From contig NZ_CP029985.1 in the NCBI RefSeq assembly GCF_003355005.1, forward strand, positions 558,001 to 622,000: a stretch of DNA of 64,000 bases, written 5' to 3'. Positions 34,643 through 43,895 of this stretch are shown here, piece by piece. The notes under the pieces were generated by a model. That model saw nothing but the letters and a program-made list of their open reading frames with translations. It ran no database searches and had not been told where the DNA came from. Each line of letters opens with the position of its first letter. The first letter of the stretch is position 1. The DNA is from Sphingomonas sp. FARSPH. GTDB lineage: Bacteria > Pseudomonadota > Alphaproteobacteria > Sphingomonadales > Sphingomonadaceae. Position numbers and translations under genes: made by a program.

Positions 34643-35884
34643 ATGGCCACCGTCAGCGTCGAACCCTTCGCCCCGCCCGTTTCCATCGAGGACGTCCACA
34701 CCGCGCATGCGCGCATTCGCGATGCGATCGTGCGCACGCCGACGCTGATCAGCCGCACGCTGTCGCAGATGACCGGCGCGCAGGTCTATCTGAAGTTCGA
34801 GAACCTGCAGTTCACCGCCGCCTACAAGGAGCGCGGCGCCCTGAACACCTTGCTGCAACTGTCCGATGCCGCGCGCGCGAAGGGCGTCATAGCCGCCTCC
34901 GCCGGCAATCACGCGCAGGGCGTCGCCTATCACGCCAACCGGCTGGGCATCCCCGCGACGATCGTCATGCCGCGCACCACGCCGACGGTGAAGGTCGTGC
35001 AGACCGAAGGGCACGGCGCGACCGTCGTGCTGGAAGGCGACACGTTCGACGCGGCCTATGCCCATGCGCGCGTGCTGGAGGGCGAGCGCGGCTACACCTT
35101 CGTCCACCCGTTCGACGACCCGCGCGTTATCGCCGGCCAGGGCACCGTCGCGCTCGAGATGTTCGAGGACGTGCCGCAACTCGACACGCTGATCGTGCCG
35201 ATCGGCGGCGGCGGCCTCATCTCCGGCATGGCGACCGTCGCGCGCGGGCGCGACCACGATGTCGAGGTGGTGGGCGTGCAGGCGGAGCTGTTCCCGTCGA
35301 TGTACAACCGTATCCGCGGCACACACCTGCCCTGCGCCGGCGACACGCTGGCGGAAGGCATCGCGGTCAAGGAGCCGGGCGGCATCACCTCGGCGATGGT
35401 CGCCGCACTGGTCGACGACATCGTCCTCGTCGGCGAACGCAATCTGGAAGAGGCGGTCAGCCTGCTGCTCCAGATCGAGAAGACGGTGGTCGAGGGCGCG
35501 GGCGCCGCGGGTCTCGCCGCGCTGCTCGCCTATCCGGAACGGTTCGCGGGCAAATGCGTCGGCGTCGTGCTGTGCGGCGGCAACATCGACACGCGCCTGC
35601 TCGCCAACGTCCTTTTGCGCGACCTCGCCCGCTCCGGCCGGCTGGCGCGATTGCGCATCCGTCTACAGGACCAGCCCGGCGCGCTCTACCACGTCGCGCG
35701 CATTTTCGATCAGCAGCGCGTCAATATCATCGAAGTCTATCACCAGCGCATCTTCACCTCCTTGCCGGCGAAGGGCCTGATTACCGACATCGAGTGCGAG
35801 GCGCGCGATCGCGATCACCTCAACCGGCTGATCGCCGCGCTGCGCGAGGGCGGCTACGAAACCAGCCTGGTCGAACAGGCCTGA
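34643..35884 (+). CDS. ilvA: Threonine ammonia-lyase with ACT domain
   Basis: 413 residues, PLP-dependent deamination of threonine to 2-oxobutyrate (and serine to pyruvate). PLP lysine K62 is in FTAAYKERGAL, SAGNHAQGVAYH binds substrate, and PIGGGGLISG holds the PLP phosphate. One C-terminal ACT domain at about 335-413 (RLRIRLQDQPGALYHVAR, ending in ITDIECEARDRDH) suggests allosteric control. Length matches the single-ACT IlvA form rather than the 500-residue E. coli type. Stands alone, convergent with a small gene. Confidence 0.95.
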   Translation: MATVSVEPFAPPVSIEDVHTAHARIRDAIVRTPTLISRTLSQMTGAQVYLKFENLQFTAAYKERGALNTLLQLSDAARAKGVIAASAGNHAQGVAYHANRLGIPATIVMPRTTPTVKVVQTEGHGATVVLEGDTFDAAYAHARVLEGERGYTFVHPFDDPRVIAGQGTVALEMFEDVPQLDTLIVPIGGGGLISGMATVARGRDHDVEVVGVQAELFPSMYNRIRGTHLPCAGDTLAEGIAVKEPGGITSAMVAALVDDIVLVGERNLEEAVSLLLQIEKTVVEGAGAAGLAALLAYPERFAGKCVGVVLCGGNIDTRLLANVLLRDLARSGRLARLRIRLQDQPGALYHVARIFDQQRVNIIEVYHQRIFTSLPAKGLITDIECEARDRDHLNRLIAALREGGYETSLVEQA

Positions 35885-35920
35885 TCCGAGCGAAGCGGAG
35901 GTTCAAGCCCGCGTACGAAA

Positions 35921-35952
35921 AGGGGCGCCGCGACCGATGTCGCGACGCCCCG
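35921..35952. terminator. Bidirectional terminator between ilvA and the small envelope gene
   Basis: Stem GGGGCGCCGCGAC/GTCGCGACGCCCC (one mismatch) around CGAT, followed on the minus strand by CCTTTTCG. Confidence 0.85.
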
Positions 35953-35972
35953 ATCCGGTCTTGCAACGCCGA

Positions 35973-36218
35973 TCAGTTGCTGTCGGAATTGCTGTCGTTC
36001 ACGATCGCGACGACGCCGATCGCCACGACACCCGCCGCGATGATCGCGGCAAGGAAGCCGCCACCGCCGCCGAGCTTGCTCTTGCCCGCGGTCGGTGCAC
36101 CCGCACGAACCGACGGCGAGATCGACAGCGACGCCGCCGGATTGGCGGGAGCAGCGAAAGCGGGCGCCGACGCGAGCAGCGACAGCGCGGCGACGGAACC
36201 GGTCAGAAACTTGGCCAT
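35973..36218 (-). CDS. Small exported protein with C-terminal membrane segment
   Basis: 81 residues from the ATG at 36218 (AAGAGGTG upstream). A signal peptide ends near AFA, a short linker is rich in Ala/Ser/Pro/Gly, then GGGGGFLAAIIAAGVVAIGV forms a transmembrane segment, and the C-terminus is acidic/Asn-rich (NDSNSDSN). Similar small VAIVNDSxS proteins recur in sphingomonads, but their function is not known. It has its own terminator. Confidence 0.75.
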   Translation of the reverse strand: MAKFLTGSVAALSLLASAPAFAAPANPAASLSISPSVRAGAPTAGKSKLGGGGGFLAAIIAAGVVAIGVVAIVNDSNSDSN

Positions 36219-36452
36219 GATACACCTCTTACTCGAACCCTGGAGTGCCAGCAGCGATCGGTCGCCGACAAGGTTCCCGCACCGCAGCATAAAATGCGAC
36301 GGACCGAGTGAGGGAAATGGTTCGAAACGGATTAACCCACTTTCATGGTAAAGCCGCTTTGCAAACATGCATGGGGTGATTCATATACCGATGGGGCCTA
36401 TGGTCCGGCCCGATCCGATCGACAGGATCATTCGACAGGGGGCATTCCGGCG

Positions 36453-37214
36453 GTGACAGCGCCATTCCGTTTTCCGCGCTTCTTCGTCACCAGCCCTGCG
36501 CCCTGCCCCTATCTGCCCGGGCGGCAGGAGCGGAAGGTGTTCACCGAGCTGACCGGCCCCCATGCCGCGGAGCTGAACGACGCGCTCGGCCGCATCGGCT
36601 TCCGCCGGTCGCAGGGCGTCGCCTATCGCCCCTCTTGCGCCAGTTGCGCCGCGTGTCTGTCGGTGCGCGTCGTCACGCAGGATTTCGAGCCCAATGCGAC
36701 GCAGCGCAAGCTGCTCAAACGGCACGGCGACATCGCGGTCACCGCATGCCGCCCCTGGGCGACCGACGAGCAGTTCCAGCTGCTGCGCCGCTATCTGTCG
36801 GCGCGCCACCCCGGCGGCGGCATGGCGGGGATGGACGAGGACGATTACGCCGACATGGTCGAGCATTCGCCCGTCAATTCGCTCGTCATCGAATATCGCC
36901 TGCCCGCGATGGACGGCGGGCGCGGGCGACTGGTCGGCGCCTGCCTGACCGACCAGCAGGCGGACGGCCTGTCGATGATCTACAGCTTCTTCGACGCCGG
37001 CGAGGATGCGCCCGCGGGCCTCGGCAATTTCATCATCATGGACCACATCCTGCGCGCACGCGATGCGGGCCTGCCCTACGTCTACCTCGGCTATTGGGTG
37101 AAGGGGTCGCAGCGGATGGCGTACAAGACGCGCTATCGCCCGATCGAAGTGCTGGGCCCGACCGGTTGGCGCCGGATGGAGGATGAAGACGAGGCCGACG
37201 TCGCCGCCGCCTGA
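36453..37214 (+). CDS. bpt: Leucyl/aspartyl-glutamyl tRNA-protein transferase Bpt
   Basis: 253 residues from the GTG at 36453 (AGGGGG upstream); the longer frame gives an unusual N-terminus. Bpt attaches leucine to N-terminal Asp/Glu, marking proteins for the N-degron pathway (ClpS/ClpAP). The Cys-rich start YRPSCASCAACLSVRV, the block SARHPGGGM, and YSFFDAGEDAPAGLGNFIIM and YLGYWVKGSQRMAYKTRYRP match the family. No clpS/clpA is in the window. Alone in a 234-base upstream region. Confidence 0.93.
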   Translation: MTAPFRFPRFFVTSPAPCPYLPGRQERKVFTELTGPHAAELNDALGRIGFRRSQGVAYRPSCASCAACLSVRVVTQDFEPNATQRKLLKRHGDIAVTACRPWATDEQFQLLRRYLSARHPGGGMAGMDEDDYADMVEHSPVNSLVIEYRLPAMDGGRGRLVGACLTDQQADGLSMIYSFFDAGEDAPAGLGNFIIMDHILRARDAGLPYVYLGYWVKGSQRMAYKTRYRPIEVLGPTGWRRMEDEDEADVAAA

Positions 37215-37277
37215 CTGGTTGCAGACGGGGCATGGGCACATTGGGAGTGCCGGCCGGCTCCGCCTTTAAACGCGCGC

Positions 37278-38270
37278 CTAGATCGGGTCGCTCTCCGCCT
37301 CGATCACCACGCCGTCCGCCGTCACCTCGCGCGCCGGGGCGATCCGCCCGAAATGCACGCGCACGCCGCCGCTGGTCAGCATCTTCGGCCGCAACGCGGG
37401 CGCCGACGCGCTGGTGGCCGCGGCGCTCGCGACGGTCGGCGCGGTCGTGCGGCCGCGGTGGACGGTAACGCCGATGTCATCGCTCGCGTCGCGATAGAAA
37501 GCGGCGGTCGTCGTCCCCGCGGCTAGGCCGAGCCGCGGCGCAGGCATCCCCGGCTCAACCCCGGCATACTCCGCGCGAAAGCTCAGCGCGCGTTCCATTG
37601 CGCCGCGCCAGCGATAGAAGATGTGCGCGCCGACCGATCCGATCCGCGTCAGGCTGCCTGCCCACCACGGCATGACATAATTGGCGTGATAGAAGGTCGC
37701 CGACCCGACCGGCGCATAGACATTGCCGGCGAGTGCCGCGGCGGCGACCGCGGCGGCGCGTGCCCAGGCGGCGGGATCGCGGCGATAGGCCATCGATCCG
37801 TCGCAGGTGAAGGAGAATTGGCAGCCGGTGCGCCGCTCCGCCCCCTGATAGACGACGCCGCACACGCTGTGCGGGAAGGCGCGGTCGCGCACGCGGTTGA
37901 GCACGACCTGCGCCACCGCGCGCTGGCCGTCGATGGGCTCCGAACGCGCCTCATAATAGACGGCGGCGGTCAGGCATTCGGCGGCGCGGCGTGCATCCTC
38001 GTCGCTGCGCGCGCCGGCGAGGAAGCCCGGCGCGGCCTGGACGAAGGCGGGCGCGGCATCGTCCTGCGGCTCCAGCCCCAATGCGCGCGGCAGGTCGCCG
38101 GGCGCGGGAACATTGAGCGCGAGGTCGCGGAGCAACTGGCGCGGGCTGGCGGGCGGCACCGCCTGCGACGTGCGCACGCGGGGCGCCTTGGGCGGCACGC
38201 ACGATGAGGCGGCAAGCAATGTCAGGCCCAGCAGCAGCTGGCCGAGGATCGAGATGCGAAGGCGCCCCAC
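37278..38270 (-). CDS. SleB-type cell wall hydrolase
   Basis: 330 residues. A hydrophobic N-terminus with LAASSC could be a lipobox or a normal signal. The catalytic hydrolase_2 (SleB) domain is in residues 90-215: LTAAVYYEARSEPIDGQRAV (catalytic Glu), VVLNRVRDRAFPHSVCGVVY, RRTGCQFSFTCDG, YHANYVMPWW. These lytic transglycosylases cut peptidoglycan glycan strands. The remaining C-terminal part is low-complexity. The domain is common in alphaproteobacteria for wall remodelling. It stands alone between convergent bpt and the minus-strand dsbD. Confidence 0.93.
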   Translation of the reverse strand: MGRLRISILGQLLLGLTLLAASSCVPPKAPRVRTSQAVPPASPRQLLRDLALNVPAPGDLPRALGLEPQDDAAPAFVQAAPGFLAGARSDEDARRAAECLTAAVYYEARSEPIDGQRAVAQVVLNRVRDRAFPHSVCGVVYQGAERRTGCQFSFTCDGSMAYRRDPAAWARAAAVAAAALAGNVYAPVGSATFYHANYVMPWWAGSLTRIGSVGAHIFYRWRGAMERALSFRAEYAGVEPGMPAPRLGLAAGTTTAAFYRDASDDIGVTVHRGRTTAPTVASAAATSASAPALRPKMLTSGGVRVHFGRIAPAREVTADGVVIEAESDPI

Positions 38271-38385
38271 GATCCCGGGGGCTACGCCATCGCCCTTGCG
38301 ATACGGTTAATCCGCGCGATCCCGCGGAATGCCTTGCAGCGGCACCGCATCGAAACGCGCGCTCCCGCGCGTTTCCGAACAAGCC

Positions 38386-40434
38386 TCACTGCAGTTCGGC
38401 GAGCATCCCCGGCGTCAGCACCTGCGGCAACACGCGCGGGCCCGCCGCGCCTGGCGCGTAATAGAGGTAGAGCGGCACGCCCGCGCGATTGTGCGCCTGG
38501 ATGAACCGGCCGAGCACCGGATCGCCATCGGTCCAGTCGCCGACCAGCACCGCCACCTTGTGCCGGGCGAAACCGGCGCGCGCCGTATCGGTGTCGATCG
38601 CTGCGCGTTCGTTGACCTTGCACGTCAGGCACCAGTCCGCGGTGAAATAGGCGAAGACGGGCCGCCCCTGTCGCCGCAGCTCGGCGAGCTTCGCCTCGCT
38701 GAACGCATCCGCGCGCGCCGCGGCATGCACGCTGCCGACCCCGGTCAGCGCCACCGCGGCGAGCGCCGGCAACGCGACCGCCGCCAGCCCCAGCGGCGCA
38801 CCGAAGCTTTGCCCGCGCCGCTGCCGCCGCCCGCCGGCGACGATCACCGCGGTCACCAGCAGCGCCGCGGCGAGGCCCGCGGCGAGGCCGGCCAGCCCCG
38901 CCTGCCGCCACACCAGCCACAGCAACGCCGCTGTCGTCAGCAGCATCGGCACCGCGAGGATGCGGCGCATCCGCTCCATCCACATCCCCGGCCGCGGCAG
39001 CATCCGGCGCAGCGCGGGGACGAAGCCGATCGCGAGGAACGGCAGCGCGAGGCCGAGGCCGAGGCCGCCGAACACCGCCAGCGCCGCCGGCCACGGCAGC
39101 ACCAGCGCCGCGCCCAGCGCCGCGCCCATGAACGGACCCGTGCACGGCGTCGCGACAAAGGCGGCGAGCGCGCCCGTCGCGATCGACCCCATCGCGCCGC
39201 CATGCGTCGCAAATTGCGGCGTCGGCACCTCGAACCGGCCGAGCAGGTTGAGGCCGATCGCCAACGTCAGCGCGACGAGCAGCACGATGACGCGCGGGTC
39301 CTGCAACTGGAATGCCCAGCCGATCGCCGATCCGCCGGCGCGCAGCGCGAGGATCGCGCCGCCCAGCGCGACGCAGGTCAGCACCGCGCCGATCGTATAG
39401 CCGAGCGCGTCGACCCGCGCCGTCCGCTCGTCCGCGCCGCCCTTCGCCAGGTGCAGTGCCTTGAGGCTCAGGATAGGGAACACGCACGGCATGACGTTGA
39501 GGATCAGGCCGCCGAGCAAGGCGCCGGCAAAGGCGACCAGCACCGCGCCCCACGCCGCGCCATCACCGCCGCCGCCGTCACCCGTCGCCGCGGGGACGAC
39601 GCCCGGCGCGGCGCGGATGGAAAGGCCCAGCCCCTTGCCGATCCGCAGCACGCCCTCGATTCGCCCGGTCGGCGTCCCTTGCGTCGCGATCACCAGCCGG
39701 TCGCCGTCGCGCGCCACGCTCTGCGGCGCGGCATATTTCAGGCTGCCCGGGGTGCCGGCGAAGAAATAGGCGTCCTCCACCTTCGCGGTTGCCGGCAACG
39801 GAATGCCGATGCGCACCGTGCCGCCATCGACCTGGTACGTCGCCGCCGCGTCGAGCGGCTTGGGGATCGCCGCGCGCCAGCGGTCGAACGCCGCGCCGTC
39901 CGCTGGCGCGCCGTCGCCGATCTTCAGGCTGGTCGCGACATCCTGTTGCTCGGGCACGCAGATCGTGTCGGTGCAGACGAGGTAATTGACGTGGACCCGG
40001 ATCGGCAGCGGCGTTCCCACCGCCAGCCCTGCCGGGACGTGCACCGTGAACAGGGGGGCATAGGGGGTGGCATAGACGAAGTTCATCAGGCCGGCGACGA
40101 CCAATGTCTCGGGCACCGGCCATTGCGCGCCGTCGATCGTGACGCCCTTTGGCAGGGTCCAGTCGAACGACGGCGCGAAGCCCGCATCGCCCGGATTGCG
40201 CCAATAGCCGTGCCAGCCCTTTTCGGGTCGCGTGTCGAGCGCCAGCGTCATCGTCTGGCCGGCGCGCGGCGCATTCGTGTCCGCGACGAGCGTCATCGGC
40301 AGATGCGGCGCGCCGCCGGCCGGCGGCAGGCTGTCGGCACGCGCCGCGTTGGGAACAAGCCCCAACATCGCCAGCGCGATTAACGTCATCACCGCGCCAT
40401 ACAGCGCGCGCATTGCGGTCGTTGCCCGTCCCAT
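38386..40434 (-). CDS. dsbD: Thiol:disulfide interchange protein DsbD
   Basis: 682 residues. Signal peptide, then the periplasmic alpha domain (VCTDTICVPEQQDV near 160), an eight-helix core with the active cysteines in NVMPCVFPI and VATPCTGPF, and a C-terminal thioredoxin-like domain with WCLTCK near residue 600. It moves reducing power from cytoplasmic thioredoxin across the membrane to periplasmic partners. The open frame extends upstream through the divergent PhoK gene, but the start at 40434 gives the signal peptide. Divergent from phoK by 51 bases. Confidence 0.95.
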   Translation of the reverse strand: MGRATTAMRALYGAVMTLIALAMLGLVPNAARADSLPPAGGAPHLPMTLVADTNAPRAGQTMTLALDTRPEKGWHGYWRNPGDAGFAPSFDWTLPKGVTIDGAQWPVPETLVVAGLMNFVYATPYAPLFTVHVPAGLAVGTPLPIRVHVNYLVCTDTICVPEQQDVATSLKIGDGAPADGAAFDRWRAAIPKPLDAAATYQVDGGTVRIGIPLPATAKVEDAYFFAGTPGSLKYAAPQSVARDGDRLVIATQGTPTGRIEGVLRIGKGLGLSIRAAPGVVPAATGDGGGGDGAAWGAVLVAFAGALLGGLILNVMPCVFPILSLKALHLAKGGADERTARVDALGYTIGAVLTCVALGGAILALRAGGSAIGWAFQLQDPRVIVLLVALTLAIGLNLLGRFEVPTPQFATHGGAMGSIATGALAAFVATPCTGPFMGAALGAALVLPWPAALAVFGGLGLGLALPFLAIGFVPALRRMLPRPGMWMERMRRILAVPMLLTTAALLWLVWRQAGLAGLAAGLAAALLVTAVIVAGGRRQRRGQSFGAPLGLAAVALPALAAVALTGVGSVHAAARADAFSEAKLAELRRQGRPVFAYFTADWCLTCKVNERAAIDTDTARAGFARHKVAVLVGDWTDGDPVLGRFIQAHNRAGVPLYLYYAPGAAGPRVLPQVLTPGMLAELQ

Positions 40435-40485
40435 CGCTTGCGAGCATAGCGGGCTTGTCAGTCCAGTATAAGGTTGATCTTGACG

Positions 40486-42192
40486 ATGAAGGCCCTGTTC
40501 GCCGCCGTCCTGTTGCCGAGCGCCGCCGCGCTCGCCGCCGTCCCCGCCCCCGCCTCCGCCGCCGCGCAGCAGGGCTCGCCGCCGACGACCGACGTCGCCC
40601 CGCCCCCTCCCGCCGCCGCGCCGACTCCGGAAACGCCGCTGTTCCCGCGCACGCCGCCGAAACTGATCGTCGCGATCTCGGTCGACCAATTCTCCGCCGA
40701 CCTGTTCCAGCAATATCGCAACCATTTTACCGGCGGCTTTGCGCGGCTGCTGACCGGTGCGGTCTTCCCGTCGGGCTATCAGAGCCATGCCGCGACGGAA
40801 ACCTGCCCGGGCCATTCGACGATCCTCACCGGCATGCGCCCCGCGCACACCGGCATCGTCGCCAACAACTGGATCGACCAGGCCGCGCCCCGCGCCGACA
40901 AGACCGTCTATTGCGCGGAGGACGAAAGCGTCCCCGGCATGACTCACGACACCTACACCGTCTCGGACAAGCATCTGAAGGTGCCGACTTTGGGCGAGAT
41001 GATGAAGGCCGCCGACCCGCGTACCCGCGTCGTCTCGGTCGCGGGCAAGGATCGCGCCGCGGTGATGATGGGCGGCCACAAGGTCGACGAATTGTGGTGG
41101 TGGGACGGCAAGAGCTACACCAGCTACGCCGGCCGTGCCGTGCCGCGCGCGGTGCAGCGTGGGCGCGACGCGGTCGCCGCACTGATCGCCAAGCCACAGG
41201 CGCCGTTGCCGCTGCCCGGCTTTTGCAAGCCGCTCGACCGGCCGATCACCGTCGCGGGCCGCGCCTATGGCCAGGGCCGTTTCGAGCGTGCCGCGGGCGA
41301 TCTCAAGGCCTTCCGCGCCTCGCCCGCCAGCGACGCGGCGGTCTTCGCCATCGCCGCCGGGCTGATCCAGGACATGGGGCTGGGCAAGGGGCCTGAGACC
41401 GACATCATCGACATCGGCGCATCGGCGACCGACTATATCGGCCACTCGCTGGGCACGCAGGGCACCGAAATGTGCATCCAGATGGACCAGCTCGACCGGA
41501 CGATCGGCAGCTTCCTCGACACGCTCGACAGTTTCGGCGTGGATTACGAGGTGATGCTGACCGCGGACCACGGCGCGCACGACATGACCGAACGCCAGCA
41601 GCAGCGCGCGATGCCGATGGAACAGCATGTCTCCGCCGACGCCTCGATCAAGGCGGTCGCCGCCGGAATCGCGCGCGATCTCGGGCTGAAGGGGCCGATG
41701 CTTCTGGGCGCGGAAGGCGACGTCTACATCGATCGCGATCTGCCCCCCGCGGTGCGTGCGCGCGTGCTGAAGGAAGCGCAGCGCCGCTTCGCCGCCCTGC
41801 CGCAGGTCGCCGCCGCGCTGACCCGGGACCAGATCGCCGCGACGCCGTTCGCCACCACCCCGCCCGAAAGCTGGACGCTCACGGAGCGCGCGCGCGCCTC
41901 GTTCGATCCGGCGGTGTCGGGCGATCTGCTCGTCCTGCTGAAGCCGCGCGTCACGACGATCGAGGCACCGGCGCCCGGCTATGTCGAAACGCATGGCAGC
42001 CCGTGGGATTACGACCGGCGCGTGCCGATCCTGTTCTGGCGGCGCGGCATGACCGGCTTCGAACAGCCGCTGTCGGTCGAAACGGTCGACATCGCGCCGA
42101 CGCTGGCGGCGACGATCGCGTTGCCGGTGCATGGCCTCGACGGCCGCTGCCTCGATCTCGACCCCGGTGCGACCTCGACCTGCCCGAACTGA
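40486..42192 (+). CDS. phoK: Periplasmic alkaline phosphatase (PhoK/PafA type)
   Basis: 568 residues. A signal peptide (MKALFAAVLLPSAAALAAVP) leads to a mature protein with a proline-rich stretch. Metal-binding VDQF at 66-69 and TETCPGHSTILTG, where T106 is expected to be the nucleophile, then WDGKSYTSY, DIGASATDYIGHSLG, and LTADHGAHD fit the PafA/PhoK alkaline phosphatase superfamily, which is active on many phosphomonoesters with Zn/Ca. A TTG at 40474 is an alternative start. Divergent from dsbD. The symbol follows the Sphingomonas enzyme by resemblance only. Confidence 0.88.
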   Translation: MKALFAAVLLPSAAALAAVPAPASAAAQQGSPPTTDVAPPPPAAAPTPETPLFPRTPPKLIVAISVDQFSADLFQQYRNHFTGGFARLLTGAVFPSGYQSHAATETCPGHSTILTGMRPAHTGIVANNWIDQAAPRADKTVYCAEDESVPGMTHDTYTVSDKHLKVPTLGEMMKAADPRTRVVSVAGKDRAAVMMGGHKVDELWWWDGKSYTSYAGRAVPRAVQRGRDAVAALIAKPQAPLPLPGFCKPLDRPITVAGRAYGQGRFERAAGDLKAFRASPASDAAVFAIAAGLIQDMGLGKGPETDIIDIGASATDYIGHSLGTQGTEMCIQMDQLDRTIGSFLDTLDSFGVDYEVMLTADHGAHDMTERQQQRAMPMEQHVSADASIKAVAAGIARDLGLKGPMLLGAEGDVYIDRDLPPAVRARVLKEAQRRFAALPQVAAALTRDQIAATPFATTPPESWTLTERARASFDPAVSGDLLVLLKPRVTTIEAPAPGYVETHGSPWDYDRRVPILFWRRGMTGFEQPLSVETVDIAPTLAATIALPVHGLDGRCLDLDPGATSTCPN

Positions 42193-42258
42193 AACGGCGG
42201 GACGGCGGGCTGTCCTACAGGCGGGCGATCTGCTATGGTCGCCCGCGATATTTGAGGC

Positions 42259-42337
42259 TCTTTCTCAACGTTGAAATAAAACGTCGCACGGGAGCCGATA
42301 GATTGCGCGTTCAGGTGTCAATTCTGTCAAGACTCGC
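42259..42337. repeat. 79-base intergenic element, copy B
   Basis: Matches copy A (343-421) over 53 of 79 positions without gaps, with the right-end 24 bases at 42314-42337 differing by one. This copy is preceded by TTGAGGCTCTTTCTCAA, a small hairpin. The region 42193-42408 otherwise holds nothing clear. It lies between phoK and a lipoprotein gene, 72 bases before the latter's start. Confidence 0.55.
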
Positions 42338-42408
42338 GCGTAGGCCGAGCCTGCGCCCCGCGCCGCGGCCGGTTCAATTTTGCGAGGCGCGCCGCTAGAG
42401 GCGAAATC

Positions 42409-42744
42409 ATGCGCGCTTCACCCCTGGCCCTTCTCCTGCTCCTCGCCGCCTGCGACCGCGGCGCCCCTGCCCCCGAACGGCGCGACGACGGCGCACGCCG
42501 CAGCGCGGAGGCGCAGGAGCAGAAGGCGATCGACGGCATCGAAACGGACGTGCGCATCAAGGCGCTGCAGAATCGGGTCGACGCGCTGCAGGCCGAGGTC
42601 GCGGAGATGAAGGACGGCAAGCAGGCGCTCGACACGAAGCTGCTCGAACAAAGACTCGCGACGCTCGAACAGCGCACCTACGCCGGCGACGCGCCCCAGC
42701 CGAAACCGAGTGGGACGCCCAAGCCAGACCCGACGGATAAGTAG
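42409..42744 (+). CDS. Coiled-coil lipoprotein
   Basis: 111 residues. Signal MRASPLALLLLLAAC with a clear lipobox (LAAC), so the mature protein starts at a lipidated Cys near residue 15. Then a heptad-type helix (KALQNRVDALQAEVAEMKDG, and KLLEQRLATLEQRT) that would trimerise or dimerise, and a Pro/Lys tail. No enzymatic motifs; a structural or assembly lipoprotein is likely. Convergent with the beta-helix gene; a short hairpin covers that gene's stop codon at 42771-42795. Confidence 0.75.
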   Translation: MRASPLALLLLLAACDRGAPAPERRDDGARRSAEAQEQKAIDGIETDVRIKALQNRVDALQAEVAEMKDGKQALDTKLLEQRLATLEQRTYAGDAPQPKPSGTPKPDPTDK

Positions 42745-42790
42745 AGCCGCAGAAAAGCCCCCCGAGGGGAGGTGAGCGCGGGACCGCCGC

Positions 42791-43732
42791 TCACCGCGTC
42801 TCGAACGGCCGGATCCCCGCCCCCAGCCGGTTCGCGCCGATCGCCAACCGCTGGTGCGTGAAATCCGCGACGAACGCCGGATTGCCCGGCGCGCCGGGCG
42901 CCATCCGCGCATCATTGTCCGCGATGACGAGGCCGGTCGCGCTAAACGTCTTCGCCTCCGCCGCGATGACGATCAGCGCGGAGCCATTCTCCTTGCCCTT
43001 CCCCTGCACGAAGACGTTGCGCTCGATCGCGCCCGTGCCGCCTTCGGACAGGTCGATCATGTAATTGGTCTTTCGCCCGCCCGTGTCGTCGAAGCTGTTG
43101 TCGGTGATCGTCGCGCGCGGCACGCGCAGCTTGACGTAATGGCCACCGGTGCCCTTCTCGAACCGCGAATGCGTCACCGTCACGCTGCCGCGATTGGCGA
43201 GATAGATGGCGTGCGAGCAATTGACCGTCTGGTCGCACTGGCCGAGGCCCGAGAAGGTCGAATGGTCGATGACGATGCGCTGGTTGGTCGGCTCGCCGCC
43301 CAATATGCCTTCCTGGCTGTCGAGGAACATCGAATTGGTGACGGTGAGGTCGCCCATCTCGGTGCGGATGCCCGCACCGTTGCCGTCGGACACGCTGTAG
43401 CCGCGAAAGACCAGGCCATCGACGGTCGATCCCTGCCCACGCAGCACCAGCGCCGCCTTGTCCTCGCACGCTTCCTTCTCGAAGATCGCGGTGCCCGGCT
43501 GCACCGCCTTGAAGGTGATGCGCCCACCCTGCTGCACCGCACACTGGCGATAGACGCCCGGTTTGATCAGGATCGTGCCCGTCCCCATGCGGATCGACGA
43601 CACCGCCTCCTGCAGGTCGCCGAACCCCTGCCCCGTCTCCGCGATGGTAAAGGGCGCACTCGGTTCGGCTGCGATAGCAGGACCGGGGGCGGGAACAGCG
43701 AGGGCGATCAGCAACGGGACGGCGGCGCGCAT
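42791..43732 (-). CDS. Secreted right-handed parallel beta-helix protein
   Basis: 313 residues from the ATG at 43732 (AAGGAG upstream), signal peptide first. The rest is repeats of about 25 residues typical of NosD/pectate-lyase-type beta-helices: DLTVTNSMFLDSQEGILGG, then IVIDHSTFSGLGQCDQTVNC, SVTVTHSRFEKGTGGHYVKL, and TITDNSFDDTGG. Catalytic residues of polysaccharide lyases cannot be located reliably. A role in polysaccharide binding or processing in the periplasm or outside is likely. The longer open frame lacks a signal. Confidence 0.82.
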   Translation of the reverse strand: MRAAVPLLIALAVPAPGPAIAAEPSAPFTIAETGQGFGDLQEAVSSIRMGTGTILIKPGVYRQCAVQQGGRITFKAVQPGTAIFEKEACEDKAALVLRGQGSTVDGLVFRGYSVSDGNGAGIRTEMGDLTVTNSMFLDSQEGILGGEPTNQRIVIDHSTFSGLGQCDQTVNCSHAIYLANRGSVTVTHSRFEKGTGGHYVKLRVPRATITDNSFDDTGGRKTNYMIDLSEGGTGAIERNVFVQGKGKENGSALIVIAAEAKTFSATGLVIADNDARMAPGAPGNPAFVADFTHQRLAIGANRLGAGIRPFETR

Positions 43733-43895
43733 GGGCAACTCCTTTGCGGGCTTACTGCCCCCGGACGGGCCCGCACGCCAAGCCGCATTTGCGGTTAATG
43801 CCCCGCCTGTCCGCGAACGGGACGCCGCGCGTCGTCGGTTGCGCGCCGGGCCCGAGCCGCGGTACGGGGCTGGCCGGGGAGAGGGACGTAGATTC

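Noticed and set aside
38386..42132. A 1248-codon frame joining dsbD with the antisense of phoK
   Set aside because: The DsbD signal peptide starts at 40434; the extension is antisense to phoK and has no protein-like features.
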